Source of the DNA: Halostagnicola sp. A56
GTDB taxonomy: Archaea > Halobacteriota > Halobacteria > Halobacteriales > Natrialbaceae
DNA: 64,000 nt
Direction: 5' to 3'
Assembly (NCBI RefSeq): GCF_000691505.1
Contig: NZ_JMIP02000014.1
Span: forward strand, 175,943 to 239,942
The notes under the pieces were generated by a model that saw nothing but the letters and a program-made list of their open reading frames with translations, did not search any database and had not been told where the DNA came from. The position numbers and the translations under genes are program-made. Of this stretch, positions 1 to 9,168 are shown piece by piece; the first letter of the stretch is position 1; each line of letters opens with the position of its first letter.

Positions 1-1
1 A

Positions 2-199
2 CTCAACGAGAAGGCGAGTCTCATCACCAAACTCGAGCGCGGCGATACGCTCCCGACCGACAGCGTGCAGTCGAAACTCGAGAAGTTCCTCGACGTGAGC
101 CTCTCCGGCGAGGTCGGCTCGAGCGAGGACGCCGACTGGGACGGCGGCTCCGCGAGCGGGAGTTACACCCTCGGCGACGTGGTCAAGCGAAAGGACTGA
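2..199 (+). CDS. Archaeal multiprotein bridging factor MBF1-like HTH protein, C-terminal end only
   Basis: The window opens inside this gene; 65 codons up to TGA are visible. The fragment begins within a Cro/C1-type helix-turn-helix ([14 protein letters not shown], followed by LEKFLDV), then an acidic tail and a C-terminal LGDVVKRKD. This arrangement is typical of archaeal aMBF1, a coactivator-like protein that interacts with the basal transcription machinery. The gene precedes tpiA on the same strand by about 120 bases. The N-terminal zinc ribbon expected in this family lies outside the window, so the assignment rests on the HTH end and the tail. An ordinary HTH regulator cannot be fully excluded. 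Confidence 0.7.
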   Translation, partial: LNEKASLITKLERGDTLPTDSVQSKLEKFLDVSLSGEVGSSEDADWDGGSASGSYTLGDVVKRKD

Positions 200-317
200 T
201 CGGACTCGCTTCGGCGGTACACCTCTCGATCATAGTCGTACTTCGGACCGTTTCGTCGACCCATCGATCCGCACGACTGTCGAAACCTCTTTCCGTTCTC
301 GCGGGCCTGTCTCGGGT

Positions 318-962
318 ATGTTCATCCTCGTCAATTTGAAGACGTATCCGTGTGACCCGGTCGCCGTCGCGGAAGCCGTTCGCGACGTCGACGAGGAAAC
401 CGACGCACGACTCGCCGTTGCACCGCAGGCCGCTCACGTCGAGCGGGTCGCCGCGACGGGCGTCGAGACGTGGGCCCAGCACGTCGATCCGATCGACCAC
501 GGCAGCAACACGGGCCACGCGCTGGCCGAATCGCTCGCCGAAGTCGGTGCCGAGGGAACGCTCATCAATCACTCCGAAAAGCGGCTGAAACTCGCGGATA
601 TCGACGGCTCGATTCGCGCCGCCGAGCGCGCCGGACTCGAGACCATCGTCTGTGCGAACAATCCCGCACAGATCGCTGGGAGTGCAGCACTCGGACCGGA
701 CGCCGTCGCCGTCGAGCCGCCGGAACTCATCGGTACGGGAACGCCGGTCAGTCAGGCAGATCCCGACATCGTCGAGGATGCAGTCGCCGCGGCCGACAGT
801 GTCGACGACGACGTTTCGGTCCTCTGTGGCGCGGGAATCAGCACGGGCGAGGACGTGGTCTCCGCCGGGGATCTCGGTGCGGAGGGCGTGTTGCTCGCGA
901 GCGGCGTCGCGAAAGCGGACGATCCCGCTGTTGCGCTCGCCGATCTCGTCGACCCGCTCTGA
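318..962 (+). CDS. tpiA: Triosephosphate isomerase
   Basis: This is a 214-residue archaeal-type TIM, shorter than the roughly 250-residue bacterial form. It interconverts glyceraldehyde-3-phosphate and dihydroxyacetone phosphate in the cytoplasm. Catalytic residues are visible: N6 and K8 in VNLK, H85 in NHSEK, and E133 in AVEPPE. A phosphate-gripping CGAGIST loop follows near residue 170. The ATG at 318 starts directly at the first beta strand, so no alternative start is needed. The gene stands alone after the MBF1-like gene; pgk lies about 46 kb away, so glycolytic genes are not clustered here. Confidence 0.97.
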   Translation: MFILVNLKTYPCDPVAVAEAVRDVDEETDARLAVAPQAAHVERVAATGVETWAQHVDPIDHGSNTGHALAESLAEVGAEGTLINHSEKRLKLADIDGSIRAAERAGLETIVCANNPAQIAGSAALGPDAVAVEPPELIGTGTPVSQADPDIVEDAVAAADSVDDDVSVLCGAGISTGEDVVSAGDLGAEGVLLASGVAKADDPAVALADLVDPL

Positions 963-1292
963 GTCACTGACGCCCCCCGTGTGTTTCTCACCGCCGGCAC
1001 GCGAGCCACCGCTCGAGTTGTCGTGGCGGTAGGCCGCCCGTACTACCCGTCGATCAGTAGTGTAGACACACTGTCGCGTCGAAAGCAACCAGTAACAAAT
1101 ACGCGCCGGCACGGATACCTCCCCGTGCGAGGCCTGCCCTCGCACGTCGGCACTGTCCGTTGGACGACTCTCGGCTCCCTCGCCGAGACCCCTCCTCCTG
1201 TCTTTCGTGGTTCTCGAGTCGTCTCCGTAGCCTCAGTCACGCTCACCGCGGAAACCGTGGGACACAATAGGTATGGGGACCCAGTGAGAGAC

Positions 1293-1712
1293 ATGAGCAC
1301 CGATACTCGAGGACGAACCGTCTCGGCCGTCCTTTCGCGCGAACGGCTCGGCATTGTGGCGGTCGATATCGTCGCAGTCGCCGGCCTCGTCACGTACGGG
1401 TACCTCCACCATAGCGAGGATCCGCTGGCGAACCCGCTCGGCGCGCTCGAGCCGATCACCCCGTTTCTCATCGGGTGGACGATAACCGCTCTGCTGGCCG
1501 GCCTCTATGCGAAGGAAACCTACGCCGATCCGACTCGAGCGGTCCGATACACGGCTCTGGCCTGGATCGCCGGGGCGAATCTCGGCCTGATCATCCGCTC
1601 GTCGCCGCTTTTCGAGGGTGGTGGCGCGTTCCCGTTCAATCTCGTGATCACCGGTTTCGGTCTCGTCGTCCTCGTTCTCTGGCGTACGGCCGTCGCCGTC
1701 GCCCTGCGCTGA
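1293..1712 (+). CDS. DUF3054-type membrane protein
   Basis: The 139-residue protein has an N-terminal cytoplasmic stretch (MSTDTRGRTVSAVLSRER) and about four hydrophobic segments: around residues 22-40, 52-70, 85-105 and 115-135. The sequence pattern (ITPFLIGW early, AWIAGANLGLIIRS later) fits the haloarchaeal DUF3054 family of four-helix membrane proteins of unknown function. The frame is open upstream to about 981, but that part has no family character; the ATG at 1293 puts the start just before the first helix. No substrate or partner can be inferred. Confidence 0.8.
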   Translation: MSTDTRGRTVSAVLSRERLGIVAVDIVAVAGLVTYGYLHHSEDPLANPLGALEPITPFLIGWTITALLAGLYAKETYADPTRAVRYTALAWIAGANLGLIIRSSPLFEGGGAFPFNLVITGFGLVVLVLWRTAVAVALR

Positions 1713-2386
1713 ACTCGCAGCCGGCACTCACCCAACCCCACCGATCTTCATACGGGACTAGACATGTATAGTAGTGAATACATACGGTTTTCGAGGTCCG
1801 AACGGGTTCGGCATTCCGGCGGTCGTTAGTCTACCCGACTGATCGATCGGCCGTACCCGACCGAGTCTCGCGATTCGATGCGGATTATCTGTGCCCTATG
1901 CGTGTCAGTCTGTGTCCTTGGCCGCTTAATTGTTTGTGAGAAGAAATGTCCTTGGAGCGTATGGTATCTCCATAACTTACGAGTTATTTATAGAGTGGAT
2001 TGGTATTTAGAACTGATCCAGTATCAAGCGACGACCCCATGGCGATGGCACCGACTCGATCGACGAACCGGGAGTAATCGTCGTTCACGCCCTCGACGTC
2101 TCCGAATCGCAAAAGCCAGTCGAGAGAATTATTGGCATCGGCGAGATACCCGTCGATGCTCGTTGCAACGTAGTACTGGGTCTTCATCCGTTCGATCACC
2201 TTAGAGGACGCCGTCTGTCGAAATAAAGCTCGTCTGCTCGTATCTCAACCTGTCCGCCATCGTACCACGCTCGTGATCAGTGCCCACAGCCACAAAACGA
2301 CGAGATAGAGACCCGGTGCGGGACAACGAGGCTCTACGATCGATTAGAGCTGCTGTGAATTCTCTCTGCTATTCAGAGGTACTGCT
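1713..2386. other. AT-richer scar region between DUF3054 and truncated glyS
   Basis: About 670 bases have visibly lower GC than the flanks, with runs such as agttatttatagagtgg. It holds no intact gene. It contains the 5' part of a DHFR-like gene on the minus strand and ends exactly where glyS homology begins at about 2400. Two adjacent broken genes plus a composition change suggest the remains of an insertion followed by deletion. No transposase, long inverted repeat or target duplication could be seen. Confidence 0.6.
1984..2187 (-). pseudogene. Dihydrofolate-reductase-family (RibD C-terminal-like) gene, 5' fragment
   Basis: Reading leftward from ATG at 2187 gives MKTQYYVATSIDGYLAD, then NSLDWLLRFGDVE and VGAIAMGS. 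This is the N-terminal third of the small haloarchaeal DHFR-fold reductases, which normally run about 170-190 residues. After AIAMGS the homology stops and the frame ends within 15 codons in unrelated AT-rich sequence. The nucleotide-binding and C-terminal strands are missing, so the fragment cannot be an active reductase. A longer start at 2199 adds only MIER. Confidence 0.7.
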
Positions 2387-3673
2387 ATGTATATCAAAAT
2401 GTACGCCCGGAACACGCTGCCGTTCGGCGTCACTCAGATCGGCCGAGCCTACCGCAACGAGATCAGTCCGCGGCGATCGATCATCCGCACCCGCGAGTTC
2501 ACCCAGGCCGAACTCGAGTACTTCATCGACCCCGAAACGGACGAGCCGGACTTAGAGGCCGTCGAAGACGTCGAAGTGACGCTGTACCCAGCGGACGAGC
2601 AGAACGCTGACGACGGCGAAGAGATCCGGACGACCATCGGCGAGGCGGTCGAATCGGGGACGATCGCGAGTCCGTGGGTGGGCTACTTCCTCGGCGTCGC
2701 CAAACCGTGGTACGACGCGGTTGGCGTCGACATGGACCGGTTCCGGTTCCGCCAGCACCTCGCGGGCGAGCGCGCCCACTACGCCGCCGACTGCTGGGAC
2801 GCCGAGGCGTTGATTGACGGGAGTGAGGAATCGCAAGATTCCGAACAACGGAAGTCGACGGAGTCGTCTTCCGGTTACTGGATCGAGATGGCCGGGTTCG
2901 CCTACCGCAGCGACTACGACCTCTCGAAACACGCCGAGCACTCGGAGGACCGCTTTACGGTCTTCCGGCAGTACGACGAGCCCAAAACCGTCGAGCGCGC
3001 GACCGTCGACCCCGACATGAGCTACCTGGGTCCGGAGTTCGGCGGCGACGCGCAGGCCGTCGTGGACGAACTCGAGGCCCTCGCAGAACGCGATCGGGCG
3101 GCCTTCGAGAACGAGACCGTCGAGATCGAACTCGAGGGCGAGGCCCACGAGATCCCGCTCGAGAAGACGGGCTTCGCCGTCGAGGAGCAGACCGAGGCCG
3201 GCGAACACATCGTCCCCCACGTCGTCGAACCCTCCTTCGGCGTCGACCGACTCGTCTACACCGTCCTCCACCACGCCTACCGCGAGGACGAGGTCGCCGG
3301 CGAGGAGCGGACCTACCTGGGACTCGAGCCGGAGGTCGCACCGACGTTCGTCGGCGTGTTCCCGCTGCAAAACGACGACGAACTCGAGGAGCTGGCCGAG
3401 GAGGTCGCCTCGACGCTGCGGGAGGCCGGATTAGCGGTCACCTACGACGACTCGGGGAACATCGGCCGGCGGTATCGCAGACAGGACGAGGTCGGCACGC
3501 CGTTCTGTGTGACCGTCGACTACGAGACGCTCGAAAACGAGGAAACCACCGTCACGGTTCGCGAGCGCGACTCGACCGACCAGAAACGCCTGCCGATCGA
3601 TGGGATCGCGAACACGCTCACGGCGCTTCGGGCAGGCGAAGTCGCGTTCGACGACCTCGAGGCGGAACGGTAA
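2387..3673 (+). pseudogene. glyS: Glycine--tRNA ligase lacking its N-terminal third
   Basis: From codon 6 the frame reads YARNTLPFGVTQIGRAYRNE, the class II motif 2 region of archaeal/eukaryal alpha2 glycyl-tRNA synthetase. It continues without interruption to the normal C-terminus, including motif 3 (EPSFGVDRL) and the anticodon-binding domain (TYLGLEPEVAPTFVGVFPL onward). Haloarchaeal GlyRS is close to 600 residues; here about 190 residues are missing, including motif 1 and the first part of the active site. Homology begins abruptly at about 2402, directly after AT-rich DNA. ATG codons at 2387 and 2399 could start translation, but the product could not form a complete catalytic core. A full copy should exist elsewhere, or the junction is artificial. 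Confidence 0.85.
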
Positions 3674-3743
3674 CTCGTCCGGGAATAAACGCTGTGACGG
3701 GTAACCGACGAACTGAAGGTCACGTGTTTCGAGGTTTCAGGGG

Positions 3744-4328
3744 ATGGCCGACGAACTAAAGCGACGACTGGTCCACGCCAGCGGTTCCGGACTGGTTGCC
3801 CTCTACTTGCTCGCTTCTGCCCTCGATCTCGGGCTGACGTGGCCCCGGTTTCAGGCCCTCATGGTGGTCCTCGCGACCGGTGCGCTCGTCCTCGAGTTCC
3901 TGCGGCTGCAGGTGGGCCTCGACTGGCGACTCTACGACGTGCTCACCCGCGAGTACGAACAGGACAACCCCGCCGCCTACGCGCTGTACATGATCAGCAT
4001 GGCCGCCGTCGTCGTCGTCTTCGAACCGGATATCGCCCTCCCGGCGATGTTGATGCTCGCGCTCGGCGACCCGATCAGCGGTGCGGTCTCCGACAACAGC
4101 CTCCAGCGGATCAAACCCCCGAAGGTCCTCGTCACGATGTTTCTCGTCTCGACGGTGATCGCGGTGCCGTTCATGGGACTCGTCGCCGCGATGGCCGCCG
4201 CGGTAGGCGCGACACTGGCCGACGGCGTCACCCTCGAGATCCGCACCTACATCGTCGACGACAATCTGACGATTCCGATCTACGCCGCCTGTCTGGCGTG
4301 GATCGCCCTCGAGTTCGTGCCGCTCTGA
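3744..4328 (+). CDS. Dolichol/polyprenol kinase-like membrane protein
   Basis: The 194-residue protein has about five to six hydrophobic helices and the family features of CTP-dependent polyprenol/phytol kinases: KRRLVHASGSG at the N-terminus and LGDPISGAVSDN near residues 105-117, where Asp and Gly line the nucleotide site. The likely role is phosphorylation of dolichol or another isoprenoid alcohol used for N-glycosylation carriers or lipid salvage. It lies 70 bases after glyS on the same strand. The exact alcohol substrate cannot be read from sequence. Confidence 0.75.
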   Translation: MADELKRRLVHASGSGLVALYLLASALDLGLTWPRFQALMVVLATGALVLEFLRLQVGLDWRLYDVLTREYEQDNPAAYALYMISMAAVVVVFEPDIALPAMLMLALGDPISGAVSDNSLQRIKPPKVLVTMFLVSTVIAVPFMGLVAAMAAAVGATLADGVTLEIRTYIVDDNLTIPIYAACLAWIALEFVPL

Positions 4329-4604
4329 GGACTCGAGTCGCGCTGATCGTCGAACTCGAGCGGCCCCGGTCGCTCGAGGACGCTCCGGCGGCGTGTCCCG
4401 AACTCCCCGTCGGACCCCTTCGTTTCGCCTCGAGGGACTCAACGACTTCGATAGCGAGCAGTCAGCGATCCCCTCCGTTTCGCCTGGAGGGGACGAGTCG
4501 GGGTCGGATTGACACCGTCGACGAGACGGTCTCGACGGCTTCGCCCTGTCGGTGTCGCCGGTACAGCTGATTTGGAGGGGATCTGGAGAATAGATTCAAG
4601 CGAA
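4329..4604. other. Intergenic stretch with a 7-bp GC hairpin and an imperfect direct repeat
   Basis: No gene is supported. An imperfect 24-base repeat (cgtttcgcct core) occurs at about 4414-4438 and 4468-4494. The second copy forms a perfect CCCCTCC/GGAGGGG stem at 4470-4492 with a 9-base loop. It lies downstream of the dolichol-kinase-like gene and could act in transcript ending, although no T-tract follows. Confidence 0.45.
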
Positions 4605-4991
4605 CTACTGAACTGAATCGAAGTCAGGTTCCGGACGACTCGAGGGCTGGTTCAGTGCTGCATCTGCAGCGAGGAGCAGAAAGGCAATCAGGCCGGCGAA
4701 CCAGAGCAAAAACACCGGATCGATGTCGGCGCTAGTGTAGTACTGTCCGAACGCGACTGGGCTCATTGCCAGTCCGAACAAGCCGACGCCGTGGGCAACT
4801 GCCGTTTTCCTGTCTTCGAACGAGATCGTTCGGCTGAAAAGCGAGGCGTCGGTCGCGAAGTGAAAATACGCCGTCGCGGCGTACAGACAGCCGACTACGA
4901 GGAGTATGTGCCAACTGGGTGAAAACAGTTGGTAGGTCGCGACACTGATGGCTGTGCCAACCAGAACGGCTCGCAATGGCGAGGTATCCAT
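4605..4991 (-). CDS. Hypothetical four-helix membrane protein
   Basis: The 128-residue protein has hydrophobic segments at about residues 5-22, 28-45, 66-88 and 95-115, a short loop with FEDRK between the second and third helices, and a charged C-terminal tail (SSRPEPDFDSVQ). I do not recognise a family. Start chosen at 4991, not the in-frame ATG at 5013, because an ATATTTAT element at 5014-5021 sits 26 bases upstream, the spacing of a leaderless haloarchaeal transcript. Confidence 0.7.
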   Translation of the reverse strand: MDTSPLRAVLVGTAISVATYQLFSPSWHILLVVGCLYAATAYFHFATDASLFSRTISFEDRKTAVAHGVGLFGLAMSPVAFGQYYTSADIDPVFLLWFAGLIAFLLLAADAALNQPSSRPEPDFDSVQ

Positions 4992-5013
4992 ACGATAGCC
5001 ATGGAAGGCGTGC

Positions 5014-5021
5014 ATAAATAT
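5014..5021 (-). promoter_or_regulatory. TATA element for the 4605-4991 gene
   Basis: The minus strand reads ATATTTAT, centred about 26 bases before the chosen ATG at 4991. This spacing matches haloarchaeal leaderless promoters and was used to choose the start. Confidence 0.6.
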
Positions 5022-5086
5022 TTCTTTGATCCGTCACAAGACGGTTGAATTCGACGTGATCGACGACTGGAATGGACTGGTTTCGA

Positions 5087-5503
5087 TTACTCGGCCGTAT
5101 CGAGATGCTGATTAGTCGCGGTCCGTGCTCGCTGGGAGAACAACGCGACGGCGACGTAACAGACCCCGAGCAACCGCGTCGCGGGAACGACCCACGATTT
5201 CAACTCGAGATCCGCCGGGTTCTCGTAGGCCGTTTCGAGCGCGAGCGTGACGAACCGTCGCGGGGCGAGGAAGGCCGGCAGGCCGATCATCCCGATGGTT
5301 CGGGTGATCGCGGGCGCGTTCGTCTTACCGGAGAGGACGAGCCAGCAGAAGACGAGTCCCTCGAGTCGCGCCATCGGGAGCGTCCACGACCGGAGCCGTC
5401 CCTCGCCGGGGTTGTCGAAGGCGAGTCGTTCCCCCGACGCGACGATCCGATCCGGGAAAGCCGCCTCGAGCAAGCCAAACGCGACGAGCGGGAGTCGGTA
5501 CAT
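5087..5503 (-). CDS. Hypothetical haloarchaeal membrane-associated protein
   Basis: The 138-residue protein contains two similar halves. [13 protein letters not shown] followed by [21 protein letters not shown] resembles [17 protein letters not shown] followed by [21 protein letters not shown]. Each half ends in one hydrophobic helix preceded by a W-x-x-P-x-x-R-L motif, which suggests an internal duplication. Function is unknown. It runs towards the 4605-4991 gene and is divergent from fni, whose start is 135 bases away. Confidence 0.65.
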   Translation of the reverse strand: MYRLPLVAFGLLEAAFPDRIVASGERLAFDNPGEGRLRSWTLPMARLEGLVFCWLVLSGKTNAPAITRTIGMIGLPAFLAPRRFVTLALETAYENPADLELKSWVVPATRLLGVCYVAVALFSQRARTATNQHLDTAE

Positions 5504-5638
5504 AGTAGTGAGAGACGGTATCGTTCGACAAAACGTTCTGGGTCGGCCCTCGCCGTCGTGAAACGCGGACGACAGGAGCCACCCCGAAGGGACACCTTTT
5601 CAATCTCCTATCGTAACTCCCGTAGTAGAGACGAACCG

Positions 5639-6702
5639 ATGCCCGAGACTTCCGACAGGAAAGACGACCACATCCGCATCATTCACGAAGAAGACGTCGA
5701 GACGTCGGGGACGGGATTCGCTGATATCGATCTGGTCCACGACGCGCTTCCCGAGATCCATCGCGACGAAATCGACACGACGACGACGCTGTTCGGGCAC
5801 GAACTGGCCGCGCCGATCGTGATCGAGAGCATGACCGGCGGCCATCCCAACACCACGAAGCTCAACCGGGCGCTCGCCGAAGCCGCCCAGGAGACCGGAA
5901 TCGCAATGGGCGTCGGCAGCCAGCGCGCCGGACTCGAGCTAACCGACGAGGACTTACTCGAGTCCTACACGGTCGTCCGCGAGGTCGCACCCGACGCCGT
6001 CCTCTATGGCAACGTCGGCGCGGCGCAGTTGCTCGAGTACGACGTCGGCGACGTCGAGCGAGCCGTCGAGATGATCGACGCCGACGCGATGGCGATCCAC
6101 CTGAACTTCTTACAGGAGCCGTCCAGCCCGAAGGCGACATCGACGCTCGGGGCTGTCTCGCGGAGATCGAACGCGTCGCGAGCGAACTGAGCGTCCCCGT
6201 CGTCGTCAAGGAGACGGGCAACGGCATCTCGAGGAACGTCGCTCGACGGCTCGCCGATGCGGGCGTCGACGCCATCGACGTGGCCGGCAAGGGCGGAACG
6301 ACGTGGTCGGGCATCGAGTCCTACCGGGCCGCCGCCGTCGGTGCGGACCGACAGGAGGGCATCGGACAGCTGTTTCGCGCCTGGGGCGTCCCGACCGCGG
6401 TCAGCACGCTCGAGGCAGCGGAATCGCACGACTGCGTCGTCGCGAGCGGCGGCGTCCGATCGGGCCTCGACATCGCGAAAGCGATCGCGCTGGGCGCTCG
6501 CGCCGGTGGCCTGGCGAAACCGTTTCTCGCGCCGGCCGGGCAGGGAACCGAGGCAGTCGTCGACCTGATCGAGACGCTCTCGCTCGAGCTTCGAACGGCG
6601 ATGTTCGTCACGGGCTCGGCGTCGATTTCAGAGCTGCAGTCGACCGACTACGTCGTCCTCGGGCGGACGAAGGAGTACCTCGAGGAGCGACGCGAGCACT
6701 GA
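5639..6702 (+). pseudogene. fni: Type 2 isopentenyl-diphosphate delta-isomerase, frameshifted
   Basis: FMN-dependent type 2 IDI converts IPP to DMAPP for archaeal lipid and carotenoid synthesis. The first frame (5639-6118) carries MTGG at residues 65-68, GVGSQRA at 91-97 and AIHLNFLQE. The second frame (about 6119-6702) continues with [26 protein letters not shown] and VASGGVRSG to the normal end. Both halves fit the family with no residue missing if one G is restored in the gag-ccgtc stretch at about 6117 (gag-gcc-gtc). The region is therefore a single-base deletion, either a real lesion or a sequencing error. Total length (about 355 codons) is normal. Archaea may also carry an unrelated type 1 Idi. 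Confidence 0.9.
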
Positions 6703-6882
6703 GCGGCCGCTTACTGGGGTATGTTGGCTGACGTATCGGACAGGATTGTTCCTGCACAGTCGACTCACGCCGATAGCGTCGTTCTCGAGTGGATGGTGTA
6801 GGGTACGCTGTTTTCGGATAGACAGTGTACAGGTGCGCCGCTCTCGAGCGACGGCGAAGAAATGAAAATTCGCGAGCGAGCC

Positions 6883-7050
6883 TTACAGGTCGCGCGGCTG
6901 GACCGTCTTCCGGTCGTTCGCTTCGGCACGTCGTGCTGCGTCTTCGAGAAGCTCGTCGACTTCCTCGTCGAGTGCTTCGTAGAAGTCCGAGGCGACGTTC
7001 TTGTCATCGAGCGCTTCCTTTACGGCGGCTTTGACGATCAGATCTGCCAT
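6883..7050 (-). CDS. DUF1931 small histone-fold-like protein
   Basis: This 55-residue protein (starting MADLIVKAAVKEAL, ending NDRKTVQPRDL) is a compact, charged, all-helical protein of the DUF1931 type. Family members in bacteria and archaea have a histone-like helix-strand-helix fold. The ATG at 7050 is supported by a TATA element centred 30 bases upstream; the frame stays open to 7275 but that part has no matching character. A DNA-binding role is inferred from fold only. Confidence 0.8.
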   Translation of the reverse strand: MADLIVKAAVKEALDDKNVASDFYEALDEEVDELLEDAARRAEANDRKTVQPRDL

Positions 7051-7076
7051 ACGAAATACTCGTTTCCGTTTCCCCC

Positions 7077-7084
7077 TTATAATA
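7077..7084 (-). promoter_or_regulatory. TATA element for the DUF1931 gene
   Basis: The minus strand reads TATTATAA in a short AT-rich patch, centred 30 bases before the ATG at 7050. It supports the short start. Confidence 0.6.
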
Positions 7085-7290
7085 ATTCCGGTTACTACCG
7101 CCAATACGGGGGCTGCAGGGGCCAGTTCGTCGGTTCCGCCACCCCGCTTTACCGGAAAATATATGTCCGATGAATAGCCGGCAGGGCGAGGATTGGCGAA
7201 ATGCGCCGAAACCTCGCTCGCGCGCGCCCCTCGAGTCGGTTCGGAACTCGTGCCGACGGATTCGAGTAGTTGCACCGACGAGAGGTGACT

Positions 7291-8064
7291 ATGCGCGAAC
7301 TTCTCGAAGCCGTTGCGGAGGGCTCTCTCTCCCCGGCGGAGGCCGAAGCTGAGCTCGCTGGGTACGTCACCGACGACGCCGGACGATTCGATGCGACGCG
7401 CCGACAGCGCCGCGGCATTCCGGAGGGGATTCTGGCCGACGGCAAACCGCCCGAAGCCGTCGCGTCGCTGGCGACGACCGCGCTCGAGACGACGGGGCGG
7501 GCGCTCGTGACCCGTCTCTCGGACGAACAGTTCCGGGTTCTCGAGGCCGCAGTCGAGGACGCCGAGACCGGGGCGACCATCGAGCGCTGGAGTACGTCCG
7601 CGCTCGTTCGGTCGTCGTCGTACGAGCGCCCCTCGCTCGAGGCGACCGTCGCGATCGTCACCGCGGGGACGGTCGACGGGCCGGTCGCCGACGAGGCACA
7701 GGTCGTCTGCGAGGACGCGGGGGCGACCGTCGACCGGATCGACGACGTCGGCGTCGCGGCGCTCGATCGCATCCTCGACCAGACCGACAGGGTACGATCA
7801 GCGGACGTTGTCGTCGTCGCCGCCGGACGTGAGGGGGCGCTGCCGACAGTCGTGGCCGGACTGGTCGACGCCCCCGTCATCGCGATTCCCGTCTCGAGCG
7901 GCTACGGCTACGGCGGCGACGGCGAGGCGGCCCTCGCCGGAATGCTCCAGTCCTGTACCGTGCTGTCCGTCGTCAACATCGACGCCGGCTTCATCGCGGG
8001 GGCGCAGGCGTCGCTCATCGCGCGTGCCGTCGATCGAGCCGCTGGCACGGTCGAGCGCGAGTGA
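7291..8064 (+). CDS. larB: LarB: pyridinium-3,5-biscarboxylic acid mononucleotide synthase
   Basis: This 257-residue protein matches the LarB family, related to PurE. It carboxylates and hydrolyses nicotinate adenine dinucleotide in the first step of the nickel-pincer nucleotide cofactor of lactate racemase and related enzymes. Family features are the N-terminal helical part (MRELLEAVAEGSLSPAEAE), VAIVTAGTVDGPVADEA near residues 119-135, an AAGREGALPTVVAG stretch and PVSSGYGYGGDGEAAL. No larC or larE is nearby, so the cofactor pathway must be completed elsewhere. The start at 7291 follows MHRREVT, which lies outside the domain. Confidence 0.88.
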   Translation: MRELLEAVAEGSLSPAEAEAELAGYVTDDAGRFDATRRQRRGIPEGILADGKPPEAVASLATTALETTGRALVTRLSDEQFRVLEAAVEDAETGATIERWSTSALVRSSSYERPSLEATVAIVTAGTVDGPVADEAQVVCEDAGATVDRIDDVGVAALDRILDQTDRVRSADVVVVAAGREGALPTVVAGLVDAPVIAIPVSSGYGYGGDGEAALAGMLQSCTVLSVVNIDAGFIAGAQASLIARAVDRAAGTVERE

Positions 8065-8195
8065 GCGTTCGACGGGCGAGGTGAATGCTGAAACTCGAAA
8101 ATATTCTTTGGAACTGGAAAACGAATACTTCGCTGATGGAAGGATATTTAGTGTAGTACCCATTATTTTCGGGTACCGGCGAACGCCGGCCTACC

Positions 8196-8345
8196 ATGCC
8201 ACAGTGTAACCACTGCAGCGCGCACGTGTCGGAACGGTTCGCTCGCGTGTTTGCAGACGAACACGGCGAGATTCACGCGTGCGTTAGCTGCTCGGCGAAC
8301 GCAGGAATCGCAGAAGCTGCTCGAGAGCGCGCTCGAAGCGTCTGA
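8196..8345 (+). CDS. Small two-CxxC zinc-finger protein (DUF7563-like)
   Basis: The 49-codon gene begins [11 protein letters not shown] and contains CxxC at residues 4-7 and CVSC at about 29-32, separated by an [13 protein letters not shown] stretch. This four-cysteine arrangement is common in very small haloarchaeal zinc-finger proteins. A perfect CCGGC/GCCGG hairpin lies just upstream of the ATG (about 8175-8188), and an ATTATTTT element about 30 bases upstream could be the TATA box. Its target is unknown. Confidence 0.7.
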   Translation: MPQCNHCSAHVSERFARVFADEHGEIHACVSCSANAGIAEAARERARSV

Positions 8346-8452
8346 TCCGGTCGCCGCGCGCTCTACCGGAGCAGCGTCGATCACGCTTCGATACTCGAAC
8401 CGCCCGGTTTCGGTCCGGACGCTTTTTGTCGGCGTCGACGAATCGATACGCG

Positions 8453-8701
8453 ATGACAGACCACGTCGTCTACGTCCTCGAGTGTGCCGATGGGAGCCTC
8501 TACACCGGCTACACGACGGACCTCGAACGCCGCGTCGCCGAGCACAACGCGGGCGACGGTGCGAAGTACACGCAAGCGCGAACGCCAGTCGAAGTCGTCT
8601 ACCGCGAGCGCTACGACTCGAAGTCGGCCGCGATGTCCCGCGAGTACGAGATCAAACAGCGCTCGCGGGTCGAAAAAGAGCGGTTAGTCGGACTCGAGTG
8701 A
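8453..8701 (+). CDS. GIY-YIG nuclease-superfamily protein (UPF0213-like)
   Basis: The 82-residue single-domain protein starts [22 protein letters not shown]. The V-Y-V...L-Y-T-G-Y pattern is the GIY-YIG core variant of the UPF0213/YhbQ group, with a later Arg in ERRVAEHN and a final [15 protein letters not shown] helix. Family members are small structure-specific nucleases; no regulatory or targeting domain is attached. A T-rich element about 28 bases before the ATG is consistent with a leaderless start. Confidence 0.85.
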   Translation: MTDHVVYVLECADGSLYTGYTTDLERRVAEHNAGDGAKYTQARTPVEVVYRERYDSKSAAMSREYEIKQRSRVEKERLVGLE

Positions 8702-8731
8702 GCCGCGTTCTGCCCTTTGGTACGCTGTACG

Positions 8732-9133
8732 CTACTGGCCGAATTCGACCCCGAACTGCTCGCGCTCGCGGTAGAGGTACGCCGCGATGAGCCCGGAGAC
8801 GATACCGCCGGCGAGTACCGGGAGGTCAGCCGACCTGATGCCGGTAGAAAGTCCGCCGAAGGCGTTCCCGACGTAGAGCAGACAGCCGCACGTCCACGCC
8901 CACGACGCGCCAAGCCACAGGCCAGCGGCGAGCACGAGCATGCCCACGCCCATTCCGAGCACGAGCGCGGTCACGAGCAGCGTCGGTCCCGTTCCCTGCC
9001 CGGAGCCGGGAAGGATGGCCGCGACAAAACCGAATCCGGCGAGCGCACACGCACAGAGTCCCATGACTCCCGCGAGCAGTTTCACGCCGGCGGAAACCTC
9101 CGCGGACGAACCGGTTCGAGATTGTACGTTCAT
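8732..9133 (-). CDS. Hypothetical glycine-rich membrane protein
   Basis: The 133-residue protein has about four hydrophobic helices (roughly residues 15-37, 45-68, 72-90 and 100-120) rich in Gly and Ala, and ends YLYREREQFGVEFGQ. No conserved catalytic residues or known family were recognised. The start at 9133 was preferred over 9172 because the extra 13 residues are unlike the rest. Confidence 0.65.
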   Translation of the reverse strand: MNVQSRTGSSAEVSAGVKLLAGVMGLCACALAGFGFVAAILPGSGQGTGPTLLVTALVLGMGVGMLVLAAGLWLGASWAWTCGCLLYVGNAFGGLSTGIRSADLPVLAGGIVSGLIAAYLYREREQFGVEFGQ

Positions 9134-9168
9134 ATCGGAGGGAAGCTGTCGGACGTATATAGTCGCTG

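Noticed and set aside
981..1292. Longer start for the DUF3054 protein.
   Set aside because: The added 100 residues are Arg/Ser-rich, unlike the acidic proteome, and carry no family features.
2387..2420. A functional short glycyl-tRNA synthetase starting at 2387 or 2399.
   Set aside because: Motif 1 and the first part of the class II active site are absent, and the sequence before YARN is AT-rich and unlike any GlyRS, so a working enzyme is not credible.
5072..5638. N-terminal extension of fni starting at 5072.
   Set aside because: The extra residues are the antisense of the 5087-5503 gene and are not found in IDI proteins; the [14 protein letters not shown] start fits the family.
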